Shown: one piece after another, positions 1 through 13,504 of the stretch | How positions within the stretch are numbered: position 1 is the stretch's first letter | Layout of the letters: every line of letters starts with the position of its first letter | From: Asterochloris sp. CNOR1 | Taxonomy: Eukaryota; Chlorophyta; Trebouxiophyceae; Trebouxiales; Trebouxiaceae | Length of the DNA: 64,000 nucleotides | Direction of reading: 5' to 3' | Assembly: GCA_963969365.1 (NCBI GenBank) | Contig: OZ017748.1 | Span: 2,415,001-2,479,000 of the forward strand | Notes under the pieces: model-generated | Databases searched by the model: none | What the model saw: only the letters and a program-made list of their open reading frames with translations | Told to the model about the DNA's origin: nothing | Position numbers and translations under genes: made by a program

Positions 1-499
1 TGTCAGCCAAAAGAGCTGTCCTACGAATGTTTGACTGAAAAGGGTGTGCCTCACCTGCAACCCAGCTGCTTCATGGTCTGCCTGCCTGTTGTCAGCGTGG
101 GTGCTTTGCTCTGCTGACAGCCTGGAGCTTCTTCTGTGGCGGGCTACACGAGAATGCCATGGCTCTCCACCTTGACAGCAGCTGCTGCGTTGTACATGCA
201 TCTCGTTGACAGGTGGCCAGTCAGTGAGGCTCCGTCCACCCTGCCACCACAGTGGCACAACCAGCAGCGATTGCACTGCTCGTTACCCTGCCTGATCTGG
301 GCTGCCAAACGGCGTCAGGCTGGCAGGCGTATAGCTGGCTATTAGCTGCTAGGGATTGGAGCTAAGTTGTGCCCTGGTGTATGCTGCCATGGGTGCTGCA
401 CTGCCTGCAGGCTTGTGGAGTGGGCTGCTGCAGCCGAATGTGCACGCTCGGCCCATCCTGGCGGGAGCGCAAGAACCCTGCGGACCTGCAAGCATGAGT

Positions 500-935
500 G
501 TGGCCTAACAGAGGAGCGTTTGCACTGCACTCTCCGCGAGCCTCTGTGCGCTTTTACAGGGCAGTGCGGAAGGAGCTGGCCAACGTGATTGTCAGAGCCG
601 TCTGGGGGCCCATCTCCTGAGTAGAGCGTCGGCCAGCCAGACTGCTAGCGTTGCGGAAACGTTCACTTTGCTCCTGGGCTCCAGCTGCTGCGGCGCCCAC
701 ATGTCCTCGTCTTTGCCCTGCTGCAGGTTGGACGAGTGAGATAGCAAGGGGTTCCTCTCCCTCAAAGGCCTGGTGAGTGGCCCTGTGCTCAACCCAGCTT
801 TTCCTTCAAGCTCGGTGCCCCAGTCGGCACGCTGTGCCTGCGAGTGGTGTCTGGAAATGTTGTGCGCTGGACAGCAAGACCCTGCTGGCACACGTCATGC
901 AGCTCGAGAGGTTTGGAGTGGCTGCAGATGGGAGG
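500..935 (+). other. Possible 3' exons of an unidentified plus-strand gene
   Basis: Two short stretches read like coding sequence beside splice-like sites. Around 503-620 the frame gives RFYRAVRKELANVIVRAVWG and then a stop. Around 830-932 it gives SKTLLAHVMQLERFGVAADG, ending at a GTAGGT donor-like site. Their phases do not join cleanly and I recognise no family, so this is only a suggestion that a gene running in from the left ends here. Confidence 0.2.
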
Positions 936-999
936 TAGGTGTCTGACACCCCTCACCGATTCCTGACAGTGTCTGTTCAAACAGGCTGAGGTGCTGTGC

Positions 1000-2816
1000 A
1001 TGCAGATGACCAATATGACCGCCCCACACAGCTGGAACCTCCACGCTCAGGCGCAGAGCTGTAGCGGCACTGTCCACTGACCTGCTGCCTCCATTGCATG
1101 CAGGTGCATACAGAAGTGCTGCCTACTTTGCCAGCAGCACCCACTTGCATCTAGCTAGTAGCGCCATTGGTGGCCTCTGCGTTCCTGTCCCATAGCTTGA
1201 CACTGGATACTGGGCGCTGTCACCAATGCCTGCTGCTTGCTCAGCCGGCTGTTCACCAGTGCAGCCGGGCCATTGTCTCCAGATGTGTTGCTCGGCGCCT
1301 CATAGGGCAAAAGCGACAGGATGGCTGTCATGTGTCACTGCAACAATGTGGCAGGGCGTGGGTCACGGACAGTCATGCAAAAATACTGCCTGCCCAGCAG
1401 CGGTGTGCCTGTGTCTGCGCTGGCCTGGGTGTCCTGACTGCCCAACAGTCTGAGACAGTGAAGGACCCAATACACTAATTGTGGTGAAGCAGCCTGCCAC
1501 CCAGCAGGGGAGGATGCAAGCTATCCTCAATTGGCAACCCTCCAGACTGAGTACCTTAAGCCTCTGCAACCTCCAGCCCCCTGTGGTACACATCAGCTCA
1601 TATGACTTCTACCTTCACGCAGCACTTGCTTCAAACAGCAGGGCTGATGCTGTCCAGAGGCACAACAGCTGCCTGTATGCAGGGCACCACGTCTGCGCGC
1701 CCCTCCCAGCATGGTGCCCGCTCCAGGGATGGCCAGCAGCCCAACCTGTGTGGCCTGTGCACTGAATTGACCCAATCTCATGACTCGACCAGAACATCTG
1801 ACTGTGGCTGACATGCATTGCGGCAGTGACCACATTGAGGAGCTCCCCAACAGTTTCATCTCTTCCCGCACATGTTCTTTGCCTCTGGTCCTGCCAGCCT
1901 TGCTCCCCCCTTGGTGTCTGTCCCACAGCAAGCCCCTTTGGGAACTCAGTCTTCTTTGTGACGCTTGATACAATCCCGCTCTGGCGCAGTCTTGGCAGGG
2001 CTTTAATCATGCCAGGGAGGCCAGATTAGAAAAGCTTACTGACAAGGCCGCTGGCATCAGGTTGCACTACCAGCCTTGCAGGCAGGCATCAGAATGCTCT
2101 GTCAGTGACACTGTGCCTTGTGGCCAGCAATACTGTGATGAAGTTTTAGTCCATCAGTGGCATGGAAGAGGCCATGTACAGGTCCATGCTATTCAAAGTG
2201 GTATGAGTGCACTGGACTGGTCCATGGGCACTGGGTTTGTGCACTTGTGTGCATCAATTCGTGGTAACCCACAATTGCGCTGTGCTCAGATGAAAGGTAG
2301 GACGGCCTTGGCAATATGGCCTTTCCTCAAGACCTCTCAACATCTTCTGCTGGTTGGCTAGCTGGCTAGCCATAGCCTATAGGTGCCCCTTGCTTTGTAG
2401 AGCTTCACAGATACAGGGTCATTGCCAGCTTGCACTGCCCTGCTGTGCCCAACCTTCTGGCGCAACACTGTCAGACCTGCTCTTGGTGCATGCGCCTCAC
2501 TGGCAGCTGGCTGCATGGGCCTCAGCAGAACTTGGCTGTTGCAGCACAGGCGGTGGCACTGGCACCTAGCCCTTCTGCCTGCCAGCGTTGGCTACAGGCT
2601 ATACATTGAGCTTGACAGTTAGTGCACAGCATTGCTGAGCACCATCCTAAGCAGGGCCCCGGCAATGCAATGCAGTGCTGCTGAGGAGGGCCCAGTCACC
2701 AGAGAATCATCAAGCTTACAGAGAGGGCGCCAGCAGGCGTCAGGTCCACGTCAGATCTGACATGTACACTGCATGGGGAGTTGCAGAGCCCTGAGCTCAG
2801 GGCTGCAGAGAGTCAC
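1000..2816. other. No gene recognised (1.8 kb)
   Basis: The open frames here are short, overlap each other on both strands, and show no recognisable domain. Part of 2040-2320 is less GC-rich than its surroundings and holds a 99-codon plus-strand frame (2062-2361) with no recognisable motif. The right part probably contains the 3' UTR of the rotatin-like gene, which ends at 2817 on the minus strand. Confidence 0.4.
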
Positions 2817-5800
2817 TCACGAAGGCGTTTCCAGATGGTATATTAGCATGTTAAGGCTGGCCACAGTCTGGGCCTGGAATTGTTGCTGTTGTTCAAGACT
2901 GCTCCTCCCGACCAGCTGCTGAGCTTGGCGAGTCTGAGAATGTCTCAGGGACGCTGCACACTCAGCCTCAGCCTCCTGCAGGCGGTCCTGCAAGTTGGGG
3001 ATGTTCCTGAGAGCGGCCTTCACCTGCAAGTGAAAGGGACTACTGTCAGGCTGCAATCCCTTTGATGATCAGATGTAGCAAAGCCACTCCTTCACAACAT
3101 CAGTGCGGCACGCCCTCTGGCATGAAGGTTGCTGATGGGCAGACGGGAAAGCAAGGACCTGTCTCATCAGCACAGCCGCCTGAATTGGCCTCACCCGCTC
3201 GCCTTGGTGCATGAGGGCCCACAGCGCAGAGGCAGCCAACGCGGCCTTCTCGGGAGGCCCCTGTGTGTGCAGTGCAGCCTTGACCAGCAGAGGCAGCGCT
3301 CGGGGGTTGGACACATAGTGCGCCTTGTTGCCCGGCAGGAAAGCCAGGTTGCGCAGCAGGAAGAGGGCGGCGGTGCTGGCTGCAGCGTGCCGGCTGTCAG
3401 CAGCTGACAGCACTAGGTCCAGCAGGCCTGCGTTCACATGCAACACTGCTCGAGGCAATAAATGAGCAGACTGCAGGGTTCCTGTCACACACAGGCTGGT
3501 GATTGCCAGGCTGGCTTAACACGCTCAAGGTCACGCAACACTGCACCAAATTGCATTGGCTTGGCAGACCAGCGCGTCACACCAGGTGCATCCTGTGTTC
3601 TCAGCATCTGCTTTAGCCCCTCTGGCTGTGCAGCTGCATTGGCCAGCATTCCCAGCAGCGCTGCCAGGCGCTGGCCATCCCGGCGCTGCAGCAGCTGGTG
3701 CAGCAGCTGCTGAGCGTCTGACAGGAGGCTGGTCTTCAGGAGCAGCGTGCAGCCCAGGGTGGTCGCAGCCAGGTTGCCCAGGGTGGTGGCAGCTGCCTGC
3801 ACGGCGAGCAAACAGCGGTCAGGCAGCGGTTCATGCATGCGGCTGGAGGCGCATTGTCATGGTCCTCATGGCACTACCATCACTCCCAGCAGGACTGAGC
3901 TCCCTGCTGAAGGTTGCTTGACGTCAAGCTGCCATGGGAGGTATCAGTCCACAGCACCTTGCAAGCCCCACCTGAAAGCTGTGCTGAGGCAGACCCTGCT
4001 TGACCAGCAGCCTCAGCAAGAGAGGCAGTAGCGCGGTGCCACCCTGGCCTGCCAGCGCCTCCTGTGCCGCTGGGCAGTCCCCCACTGCATTTGCCACCAG
4101 GCCCAGCACCTCGTGAAGCACAGCCCCATCCGCCAGCGCAAGCTTCCACACCCTGCAGCGCAGCCGCAGCGCAACTCTGCGGTCAATTTTGCAGGCTTAC
4201 TGCTTCAGTGCAGCGAGAAATCCTTTGCTAGCTTGAAGGGCCAAGTGAACAGCATCCCTTCTCTTACAGCAGACAGATGACCCCTGCTGCTTACCATCCA
4301 TGCCCTAGCAAGCACCACACACCTTCTGAGCACATCCATGACATCCCCCTGCGCCAGGGCGCGCCCGGCCGCGGGGCAACCCAGTGCCATGTGCTTCAGG
4401 ATGCTCAGCGCATGGAGCAGCTGCTGGCGGGGAAGCTCCCCTGCAGTGTCCAGCGCTGCGGCCTGCACTGGGGCCGGCTGCAGATCCTCAGGCCCCTGCT
4501 CCTGAGATGCGGGGGACTGCCACGTCGCTGCATCAGCAGGCGCTGACCGCCCGGGCGCCCCTGACTGGCTGGTAGGTTTGCGGCCACCCAAGCTGGGATA
4601 GCCTGCAGAAGACGAGGCAGCCTCGGCACTGGGAACCGTGTGTGCTAGGTGCCAAACAGACTATGGCATGCACTGCTGCACCTGAACCAGGGATTCTGGG
4701 GAAGGGCAGCTTGCTGCGGCTTGTACTAGCACGAGATCTAGCAGCAGCTGGGCTGCGAGGCATCCCTGAGGCAGTGACGGCCACAGCCGCTGGCCCACTC
4801 TGCTGGGCGGCCCTGAAGCTGTGCAACATCAGCAGCCCATGCGAGTCTGCCACACACTCCAGCAGCGTGGTATGTAGCCCCACAGCCAGCGCTGCAGCCT
4901 GCAGGCAGACAGGCGGCTTGACCCAAGGTCGATTGTGATTGACGAGATGCATGGCCACCTGCCTGACATCTCACATCATCAGGACAATGTTGGGCTGTAC
5001 CTCCATGACAAGGCTTGCAGCAGCTCACCTTGGCGGCCTGGCTGTAGGCAAGCAAATTGCGCAGTGCTCCAGCAGCAGCTGCTCGCTCAGCGATTGCATC
5101 TGGCACCTCGTGGGGCGCAGGCTTGCTGCTGCTCAGCTGGCAGAACAAGGCAGCCAGGCCCCTGCACAGCACAGCGGCCGCAGGTACCAGGCGGCTGCCC
5201 TGCTGGACCCCAGGCATGGGGGCCTCCTCCCCTGCAGGCCAGCACGCAGGAGTGTGGAGCCCCTGATTTGCAATCTGGACTCAGGTCTCAGGTCAGGTAA
5301 TGAAGTAGATGGGGGGGCAGGACAGCATCCAGGCGGCTTGCAGGCATCCATGCTAGGAAGGGCACAGCCTGCACCCAAGGGGTTGCCCTCTCTTGCCTTC
5401 AGCATCCAGCAGGCAGACCTCTGCCAGGCCCCTCTCTGTCAGCAGAGTAGTCAGCAGCTTGCAGCTGGCCATCTGCAGGGCATGCCCTGCTGCTGTGCCG
5501 TGGGCATGCACGGCAGCCGCGGCAACCACCAAGGGAAGTGGCACTGCCTGCTTCTGCTGCTCAGCATCTAGCTGCACCCCCAGCAGAATGGCATTGCCTG
5601 CAGGCGCACACCATGTATCGTTGCACTGGCAGAGGCTTGCGCTGAATGGCCAGGGCAGACAGGACAGTGCCTACCTGCTTCTGCAGCATGCTGCACCATG
5701 AGCTGGCACTGCTGCCAGGCTGCAGCTTGCCAAGTCTGCATGACCCCTGGAGGCCTGAGCGATGCAGCCGCTGCGTGAGCTGCATAGCAGGCCAGCAGGG

Positions 5801-8800
5801 CCGGCAGGCTCTGCTGCCGTGATAGGTTGTCCTCTGCGGGATCGGTGGCTCCAGGACTCTGCGCCAGCAGGGTTGCCAGCCGCGCCACTGCTGCAGCGGC
5901 GCCTATGGCATGGGTGGCATGCTGCCACAGGTCTGCCAGGAACTGCAGTCGTGCAGGCGTGCCCAGCAGAGGCCCCGCTGCAGCAGCAGCCTGCAAGGTG
6001 CTGCCTGCCCCATGCGCCTCCCCACTCTGACCGCGCTGCGGGCCAAGCTGCTGTGCACAGGCAGTGTGTGGCTGGCAGCGCTGCACAGCCTGGTCAGGCT
6101 GCAGCAGGTCCAGCAGGGCCTGCCAGCAGCCTGGAGGGGCCAGATGGCTGCGCACATGCTCCGGGTCAGCAGCGGCAGCCTGCAGAAGGACTGCTGCCAC
6201 AGCGTGCAGGAAGCACGGCGGCGCCGCATGGTCCTGCAGGGCGGAAACAGGCATCAGTACATGCTGCAGAGTCCAGCCACAACATCCGCAGACTGGTGAT
6301 CACTTTCAAGAGGGCATGACACAGGAGCGGTGCAGTCATCGGGCAGCTGGAGCCAAGCAAGTATGCCATGCAGGCATCCGCAGGACGGAAACATCCCCTG
6401 AAGCACGCAGGACAGCAGGCTTGCAGACCTCCACCTGCAACAGTGCGGGGACCTGCCCCCAGAAGGTGCCCCGCAGCAGCAGCTGCTCCACTCCAAAGTC
6501 CCACACGTCCTGCCCAAAGTGCTGCTGCCTGGCTGGGTGCTGGGGAGCCTGGCTGCTGGCGCTGGGGCTGTCGCTGGCCCCAGCCATGCTGTGTCTGAAG
6601 GAGGCCTTGAGGGCAGGCTGCTGCTGCTGCCTGCCCCTTCCCACCCCTGTGGGCCCTGCCTGGCACTCGAGTGCCTGGCAGTTGGGGCTTGCAGGGTCAC
6701 CAGGCAGGACAGTTGCCACGCCCTCGGGGCCTGTCTGTTTGCTGTCAGCCTGCACAGCTGGAGCGTCACGAGAGGAGCCGGCAGGGTGCGATTCCCAAGG
6801 ACTGGTGGCAGAGGCCCAGTCCAGAGGCAATGCCCAGGATGACTGCACATCTCTGCGAGCCTGCTCAGATGACTCCGCTATAGCAGCGCTCAGGAAGCAC
6901 AGTGCCCCCGCGCGGACAGCATAGGGCTCGCTTTGCCACAGGGCGGCCTGCGCAGCACAACAGTGGCAGGCTGCAGTCTTGGCAGCTTGTTGGCCCATGA
7001 GCAGCATCTGAGTCTGACAGACAGACTGACAATAGACCAGCACCCTGCCTGTGCAGGCTCACCCTGACAGCCGTGGTGCCACAGTCTGGCCAGCTCTGCA
7101 GCAGCATGCGCCGCGTCGCAGGCGCTGCAGGCAGTGCCAGGCGGGCAAGGACGGACCATGCTGCCGCTCTGACCGTTGCCTCTCGATCCCGTGCCAGGCG
7201 TGACAGCCAGAAAGTGCCCCCAACCTGCGTGCACAGCAGCACGTGGGAAGTGTCCAGCTTGAATGTGATGAGTGGGCGACATCTGGGCTTGCGCTGGCAA
7301 TGATGTGCAGATGCACAGGCTGAGGGGCGTACGTTCCTCCACACGTCACACCACAGCGTGTTGGGCACTGCTGCTGTCAGTCCCAGCAGGAAAGCCAGGC
7401 TGGTGCGCAGCAGCTCCTTGTCCCTCCAGCCTCCCAGGCGTGTGTCGTGCTTGGGCATGCAGACATGGCGCACCACTGGGCCGAGCGCGGCAGCTGCAGC
7501 AGCATCCCAAGGACTCCCTGCACGCAAGCACATCAGAGCCATGAGGAAGCAGGCTGTGTTGTGCTTCAGACTGGCCGACATCACCAAGAGGGTATACCAT
7601 GCAGTCCATGGCTGACTTGACCTTGCCTGGAGATGAGTCCTGGTAGCGCCAGGTGTCCCCAACGCAGCCCACCAGCTCCCCCAGCAGCTTGACGGCCGCC
7701 AGCCTGGTGGCATAGGCAGCCTCCTCATTGGCAACAATGGCACTGCTGAGGGTGTGCAGCAATGCTTTGGTGTCCAGAGCATCCAGCAGCTGGCTACAGG
7801 TGTCTGCTGAGCCGCTCTCGCGAGCAGTGCGCACCAGGGAAGCTGCAAGGCTCAGGAGCGCCTGCAGCACAACAGCGGCATGGGCAGCAGGGCACATTAC
7901 ATGATAAGTGGCACGATGTGCGTCGCTGTAACTCACACTCCCTTGACAGCTTGGTGGCACACAGCATGATGCTGTGCCCATTGGCAAAGCAAGGAACTAA
8001 CTTGAAATGCCAGTGCTGTACAGTTGCCTTGTCTCACGTTCTCATGTTTGCTGCAGAGCACTGCACCCAAAGCAAGAGTGACCTCACCGAAATCAACCGC
8101 AGCCTGTCCAAAGCCTCTAGCGCTCCCTTGAAGGTGTGGGCGGCTGGGTGGTCTGACAAGCTTAAGGGCATCAGCGGAGCAGCGGCCCCTGCTTCAGGGC
8201 TGCTCAGCAATGGCAGAGCAGCCATCTTGAGTTTGAGGGCTAGCCACTGCATTTGGGCTGACTGGAGGCGGTGCGTGGACAGCAGGATCTGCAGCAGTGG
8301 CAGCAGGCGCAGCCATAGGTGGATGTCATCGGCTGTGGCTGGCTGCACCGCCAGCAGCGGCTCAAGGGCTTCTGCCCAGTCTGCAGCTCCCACTGCATCA
8401 GCACCCTGCAGCCATTGCAGTGGACAGCGGTGACGTTGAGCCAGCACAACCTTGCAGCTCCCTGTCTTCCTTCTGGCCCCTGGCAATCATACCAAAAGCG
8501 TCTTCTTGGCCAGCTGACACTAGTCAAGCACGCAGTCTACCACCAGGAGCAGGCGCCATCAGACTTGCCTGGCGTGTGCAGCACATCAGCTGGAGGTGCT
8601 GCAGGGCCTGTCCACAAGCGCTGTGACTGCTAGCGCTGTGCACTGCCTCAAGTCCCTTTTGCGCGGCGCCTGGCAAGTGCAGCTCAGCCAGAACCCTGGC
8701 ATAGTGCTGCAGGACTGCTGAGGAGAGCTGTTCAGAACCTGCAAAAGTGACTTCACCATGTGTTATTGACTGATGTTGGGAGGGGCGGGGGGTGTCAAAT

Positions 8801-11800
8801 TCGCTGCATTGCTCACCAGGAGTCTGGCAGAGGATCCCAGGAAGATCAGCCACCTCTGCTGCCTGAGTCAAGAGTGTCTGCTGCTCAAGGATGAGCAGCA
8901 CCTGCATCAACAAAGGAGAGTGCATGCTGTGGTGGTGGCCATGCCAGGCTGTGTGAATGCTGGGGCAGAAGCTGTTTGGGGGCACAGATGCGAAGGGATC
9001 ACCTTTCTATGGCGGTCCTCAGAGCCAGTGCAAGGCTGCCTGACAGCTGCAGGCACTGCAGCCTCAACCCTGCATGGAAACCTGTAATGATCCACAAAGG
9101 GGCCTGGCAGCATGAGGCGCGGCAGCTCCCCCTGCTGCGGGGAGCTGACAGCGCCTTGCAGACTTGCAAGCCTGTCCATTTCAGGAACAAACAGCAGCGC
9201 AGTCAGCAGCACTGCCATGCCACGCCGCACAGCTGTGAGCTCATGCCAGATGAGGCTGGCAGCCCCAGATAGCCACCTGCAGGAGGATCAGCCAATAATG
9301 AAGGCGTGCCTAAGTATCGGGTTTGCATGCGCCATGATCAGTCCAGCGAAGTGAACAACTTGACTGGCGCGCTTGCACTTTCACGGGCGCACCCTTGCTT
9401 TTGGACCCTGAGCCACTCCCGTGCCTGCGCACAGTGCAGCGCCAGTGCTGCTGCCAGATTGAGGCAGGCTGTAAGCAGCTGTGGGTCCCGTGAGTGCCAC
9501 CCCGGTGTGCTGCTTCCAGCAGAGAAGCCAGCCTGGGGCTGGAGCTCATCCACCAGTACTTTCAGCAGCGCCGAGTGAGCCAGCAGGTGCTGCAGCCGTG
9601 GCTCTGAGGTCAGAGACAGCAGCTGTTCTGCTGCCGATCGGCGGAGGTCTGTACCAAGGCTGTGATTGCACAGGATGCCGGTGAGGTTCGCTACATCATG
9701 GCGTCTGCACCACGAAGCCAACCCTTCAGCAGGTCGTGTCACAGAGATGGCTTTCGGTGATCAGTGGGCTGATCAGCAACAACAGGGCATGCAGTTTGCA
9801 GCTAGATGGGTGCAAAAGGACGGCCTCACCTGAAGGACTGCACATACTGGCTGGTCGAGGTCATGAAAAAGTTTGCCTGAGATCCGCCATCCAGCAGCCC
9901 CTGGAACGGGTCCAGAGCAAGCCTGGCAGCGGTCTCCCCCTCCAGCTGCAGCAGTGGATGCCCAGGTGGTTGCCCTTGCGGCAGCGTGGGGCAGCTAAGC
10001 TTGAACCAAGCAGAGTTCCACCCACCAACTCCACTGCTGCCTGAGTACTGGGACAGTGCTGCTGCAGCATCTGGGCACCACTGTGCCGGCAGTCTGCTTG
10101 GCAACTGAACAGCAGCCGCAGCCAGGCTGGCATTTGGGGTTGCCACTCGCCCTTGCCAGCAGGTCTGCAGTGAGTGACTGAGCTTTACAGCAAGCAAAGA
10201 GACCTGAGGCCATGTAAGCTTTGATAGCATGTCCAGTCTGCAGTACCTGTCCTCCTCTAGCTGGGCCAGCACGCCAGACACAGCCGCCCCAATCTCAGGC
10301 TCAGCAGCATAGCAGGCCAGCCAGGGGGACCAGGGCGCCAGAGCCTGCAGTTCGGCTGGACTGGCAACAGCTGCCTGCAACAGCTGGGCTGCCTGCTGCC
10401 TCACGGCACTGCTGGACAGCCCATACACAATGACCTGCTGCTGGACTGGGGCCTGCGCAACAAGCTGTGCCGCTGCCCGTCTCAGACCCGGCGAATCGCT
10501 GCTGGCAGCAGCAGCAAGAGCCTGATAGGCTGCCTGCTGGACTGCAGGGCCGTCAAAATCCAGCAGGAGCACCAGCAGTTCTGGGGCAGCCTGGGTGGAC
10601 AGCGCGAGCAGCTCAGAATGCTGCTCCTCCACCTGGGGCAGCCCCAAGCACTGAATGACAGCATGAACCAGGCTGGTGGTACTCTGCTGTGCATCTGCAG
10701 CTGTGCAGTATCGCAGGGCAGGGGCCGCTGCTGCAGCCCTCTGGCACCAGTCACTGGCTTCCTGCTGGCCCTGTGATCAGGGGAAACGAGTAGGGAGAAG
10801 CTGTCCATGACTACTTGCCAGCAGGCAGAGGAACTTGGGAGAGTGCCTTCACCTGGGACAGCACAGCTTTGAGAGCCTGGAGGCTGCTAGCAGCCAGTTC
10901 CACCTCTGTGAGCAGCTGTTTGATGCCAGAGGCCCTATGCTGCACCACTGGCAGGACGGCCGCTCTGATCCCTGGCAGTGCTGCTGACAGAAACACATCG
11001 CACACCAGCATGCTGAAGACCTGCAGGAGGGAGGCAGGCAGCACCTGCGCAGCAGCGAAGAGCAGATCGGATGGCGTTGAACTGAGGCCAGAATTGACAA
11101 CAAACACCAAAGCTTATAAGCGTAGCCTGTGCGACCTGCCTTGGCCGCCTGCTGCGTGGAAAGCACAGCCATGATCTCCACTGCCAGCTGCAGCAGCACA
11201 ACAACTCCCTGACTCATGATTGGCAGCGGGGAGCAGCCATCAAGGTCTGCAGCCTGCGACCACAGGGAGCTGCCATCTGGCCGGGGGGACGTGGCTGTGC
11301 TGGTGCTGGCAGCGTCTGCAATGGCCTGCAGGTACTGCCCAAAGCGCTGCAGCCCTGCCTCTGTCACCGCTGCTGGCTGTGGCGGGTGCAGCAGGGGCAG
11401 CAGCTCGCCCATCAGCAGGATCACTGTCGCCTGGTGCCTGCACATGCCCATGGCAAAGCCTCCGACACATGTGATCTCCCTTCAGGCTGCACAGAGCCAT
11501 TATGTGGACACAGGCTTACCGCCTTGCCACCAGGCTCCTTTACGAGTAATATCATTCCCACCTTGCATTTTGCACCAGGCCCAGGATGTGCACAGCAATC
11601 TGGTGGGCTGCAGCTGTCAGATCCAGTTCCTCTGCCTCCTCATCCCGCAGCAGCACCGCCACGCCTGGCATGGTACCCTGAGGGTCCTGCGTGACCCTCC
11701 TGGGGCCAGGGTAACTCCTTGCCACAGCCTCTTGGCGGGCAGGGCGCTGCCCCAGCTCGGTGACAAGTGCTGCAGGCAGCACACAGCAGGCACTCATAAT

Positions 11801-13504
11801 GCTGGCCTGCATCTGACGGCACAGCAGATATGCCAGCAAGCCAGCTGGCCATGAGCACAAGACTGGTGCCAAAAAGTCCTCACTTTGGGCTCTGGGAAGC
11901 TGCAGCCCAGGATTGTGTGCCAGCTCCACTGCAGCCTTCAGCCTGGCCACAACAACATGCAGTAGCCTGAGAGCTGCTGCTGGCAGGGGGCTGTCCAGCG
12001 CCGCTGGCTTGAGCAGCAGCATGACATTCTCCATCAGGCTCTGCCTCTGCAGCAAAGCCTCTGCTGGCACGTCCACGGCGACAGCTGTTGCCAGCTCCTG
12101 CACACGACCCTGTGTCAGCCCACAATCAACAAAGGGGTTGACGCAAGAGGCCCTGCTGAGGCGAGTGCGGTGAGTGGCTGACCTCCAAAGCTCCCAACAG
12201 GACTCTCGAGTCATTGCTGAACTGTAAGCGGACGTTGACATCAAAAATGTGCTGCTCATCAGCAGCCCCTGCAATCAGGTGAGCCTCCTGCTGGGTGCAA
12301 CTCAGACTGTGCTTATTGCAGTCCACTCAGGCTTACCCAAGGTGACACAGGGCAGCGACCAGCTGCCAGCTTGGGCAGCCTCCCCTGTCACCATCAGAGC
12401 AGCCTGCTGCCTCCAGTCAGCCCTGGCACGCGCCCTCGCAGAGCGCTCGTCAGGCGGACTCCAAGTTCCGCGCAGCATGGTCTCTGCAGCACAAGCCCAG
12501 CAATTGAGCTGCCCTAAAACAATTTGCAGACAAGCAATGGTGCAAAGGCAGTCTAAACTTTGTCAGGCGGTGCAGCCTCTTACTCAGTCGCAGTCTTGCA
12601 GCTATGCAGGACACTGCCTCTCACCTTGGCGCAACCCCACGTCCTGAAGGGTGGATCCTGCAAGTCGCTCTCTCAGCTCCCACCGCTGCGCACAAGTCAG
12701 GCCTGCAGCACTGCCTGGGCCTGGCTCAGGGCCGCCTGGCTGGTCAGCTGCAGAGCTTCCAGCCACTGCCGGGCTGCTGGCAGGTGACCCTGCAAGCCTT
12801 GTCCCGGCGCCTCCAGCGCCATAGCCTCCCGCTTGACTGCGAGGCTGCTCGCAGGGCGCCTGCGGTGGAGACTGCCTGCCTGCCGCACTCCGTGGACTGG
12901 GGGACTCCGCAGCTCGGCTTGGCAGCGGCACCTGCACAAGACTGTGTGCAGTGCCAGAGCTGCCATTGTTATTGAGCTATCTAGCAACAAAGCCAGAGCG
13001 TGTGGTCTGTTGCAGAGCCAGTACTGCACCTGGAGCAACAAGGCATGGGTTCTCTGCGCGGCCTGAGCGACCTGGACATCAGCGCTCAGCTGCAGATCCT
13101 GTAAAAGGGGGCGGACATCTGAGAGAGCTGCTGCAGCACCTTCGCAGCGTGCTGCCAAGTCCCCCAGCAACTCCAGCATAGCAACAGCCTGATCAGAGCC
13201 ATTGTCCAGCTGCAGAAACGTGCAGCAGTGGCTCAAGCAGCTGCGGTCCTGCAGGCAACCACATCAGATGAGGTGTAGTTTGCAAGCTGAGCATTCAGTA
13301 CCTGGAGATTACCTACCTGTATGTCGGCATCAGCTATCAGGCCATGCTTCAGTTTGAACTGGAGGCTTTTGAGGGATCTGAGCCGCACCTCCAGCAGAGG
13401 ATGGCCTGCAACGCAACAGCTTATTGGTCCAGCTCTCGAGGGGGCATGCCACGATCACGTGAGTGCTCACCCAGCTTTTTACAGAGGTCCCAGCAGGCAG
13501 CCAT
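2817..13504 (-). CDS. RTTN: Rotatin-like armadillo-repeat centriole protein (multi-exon)
   Basis: Rotatin (Ana3 in flies) is a very large ARM/HEAT protein needed for centriole assembly and cilium function. The N-terminus is assembled from exon 1 (13504-13471), exon 2 (13405-13317) and exon 3 (13248-13030). Exons 1 and 2 join in phase to read KKLGHPLLEVRLRSLKSL, which aligns with the conserved rotatin start (KLGHQLAEIRERALKSI in human). The C-terminus is equally diagnostic: exon 3445-3195 has LLRNLAFLPGNKAHYV and ASALWALMHQGER, and the last exon (3023-2817) continues with VKAALRNIPN and a short coiled coil before a TGA. In between, many Leu/Ala-rich helical exons (for example 10647-9826, 6254-5568, 7987-7346) fit ARM repeats, although I did not fix every boundary. 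The start ATG at 13504 is chosen because it gives the family's normal N-terminal length. A decayed LINE abuts the 5' end. Family assignment is strong; the middle exons are inferred. Confidence 0.85.

Noticed and set aside
2062-2361. Small plus-strand gene (99 codons)
   Set aside because: No recognisable motif, no supporting splice sites, and its length is expected by chance in this stretch.
2780-2825. An additional rotatin exon after 2817, because the stop is followed by a GTGAGT-like donor
   Set aside because: The in-frame TGA falls exactly where the family's C-terminus normally ends, and no matching downstream exon was found. It remains a weak alternative.
13344-13504. Left part of the long plus-strand frame (13344-14441) as the LINE protein's N-terminus
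   Set aside because: On the opposite strand this stretch encodes rotatin exons 1 and 2 with correct splice sites and a clear family match, so the plus-strand frame here is accidental.
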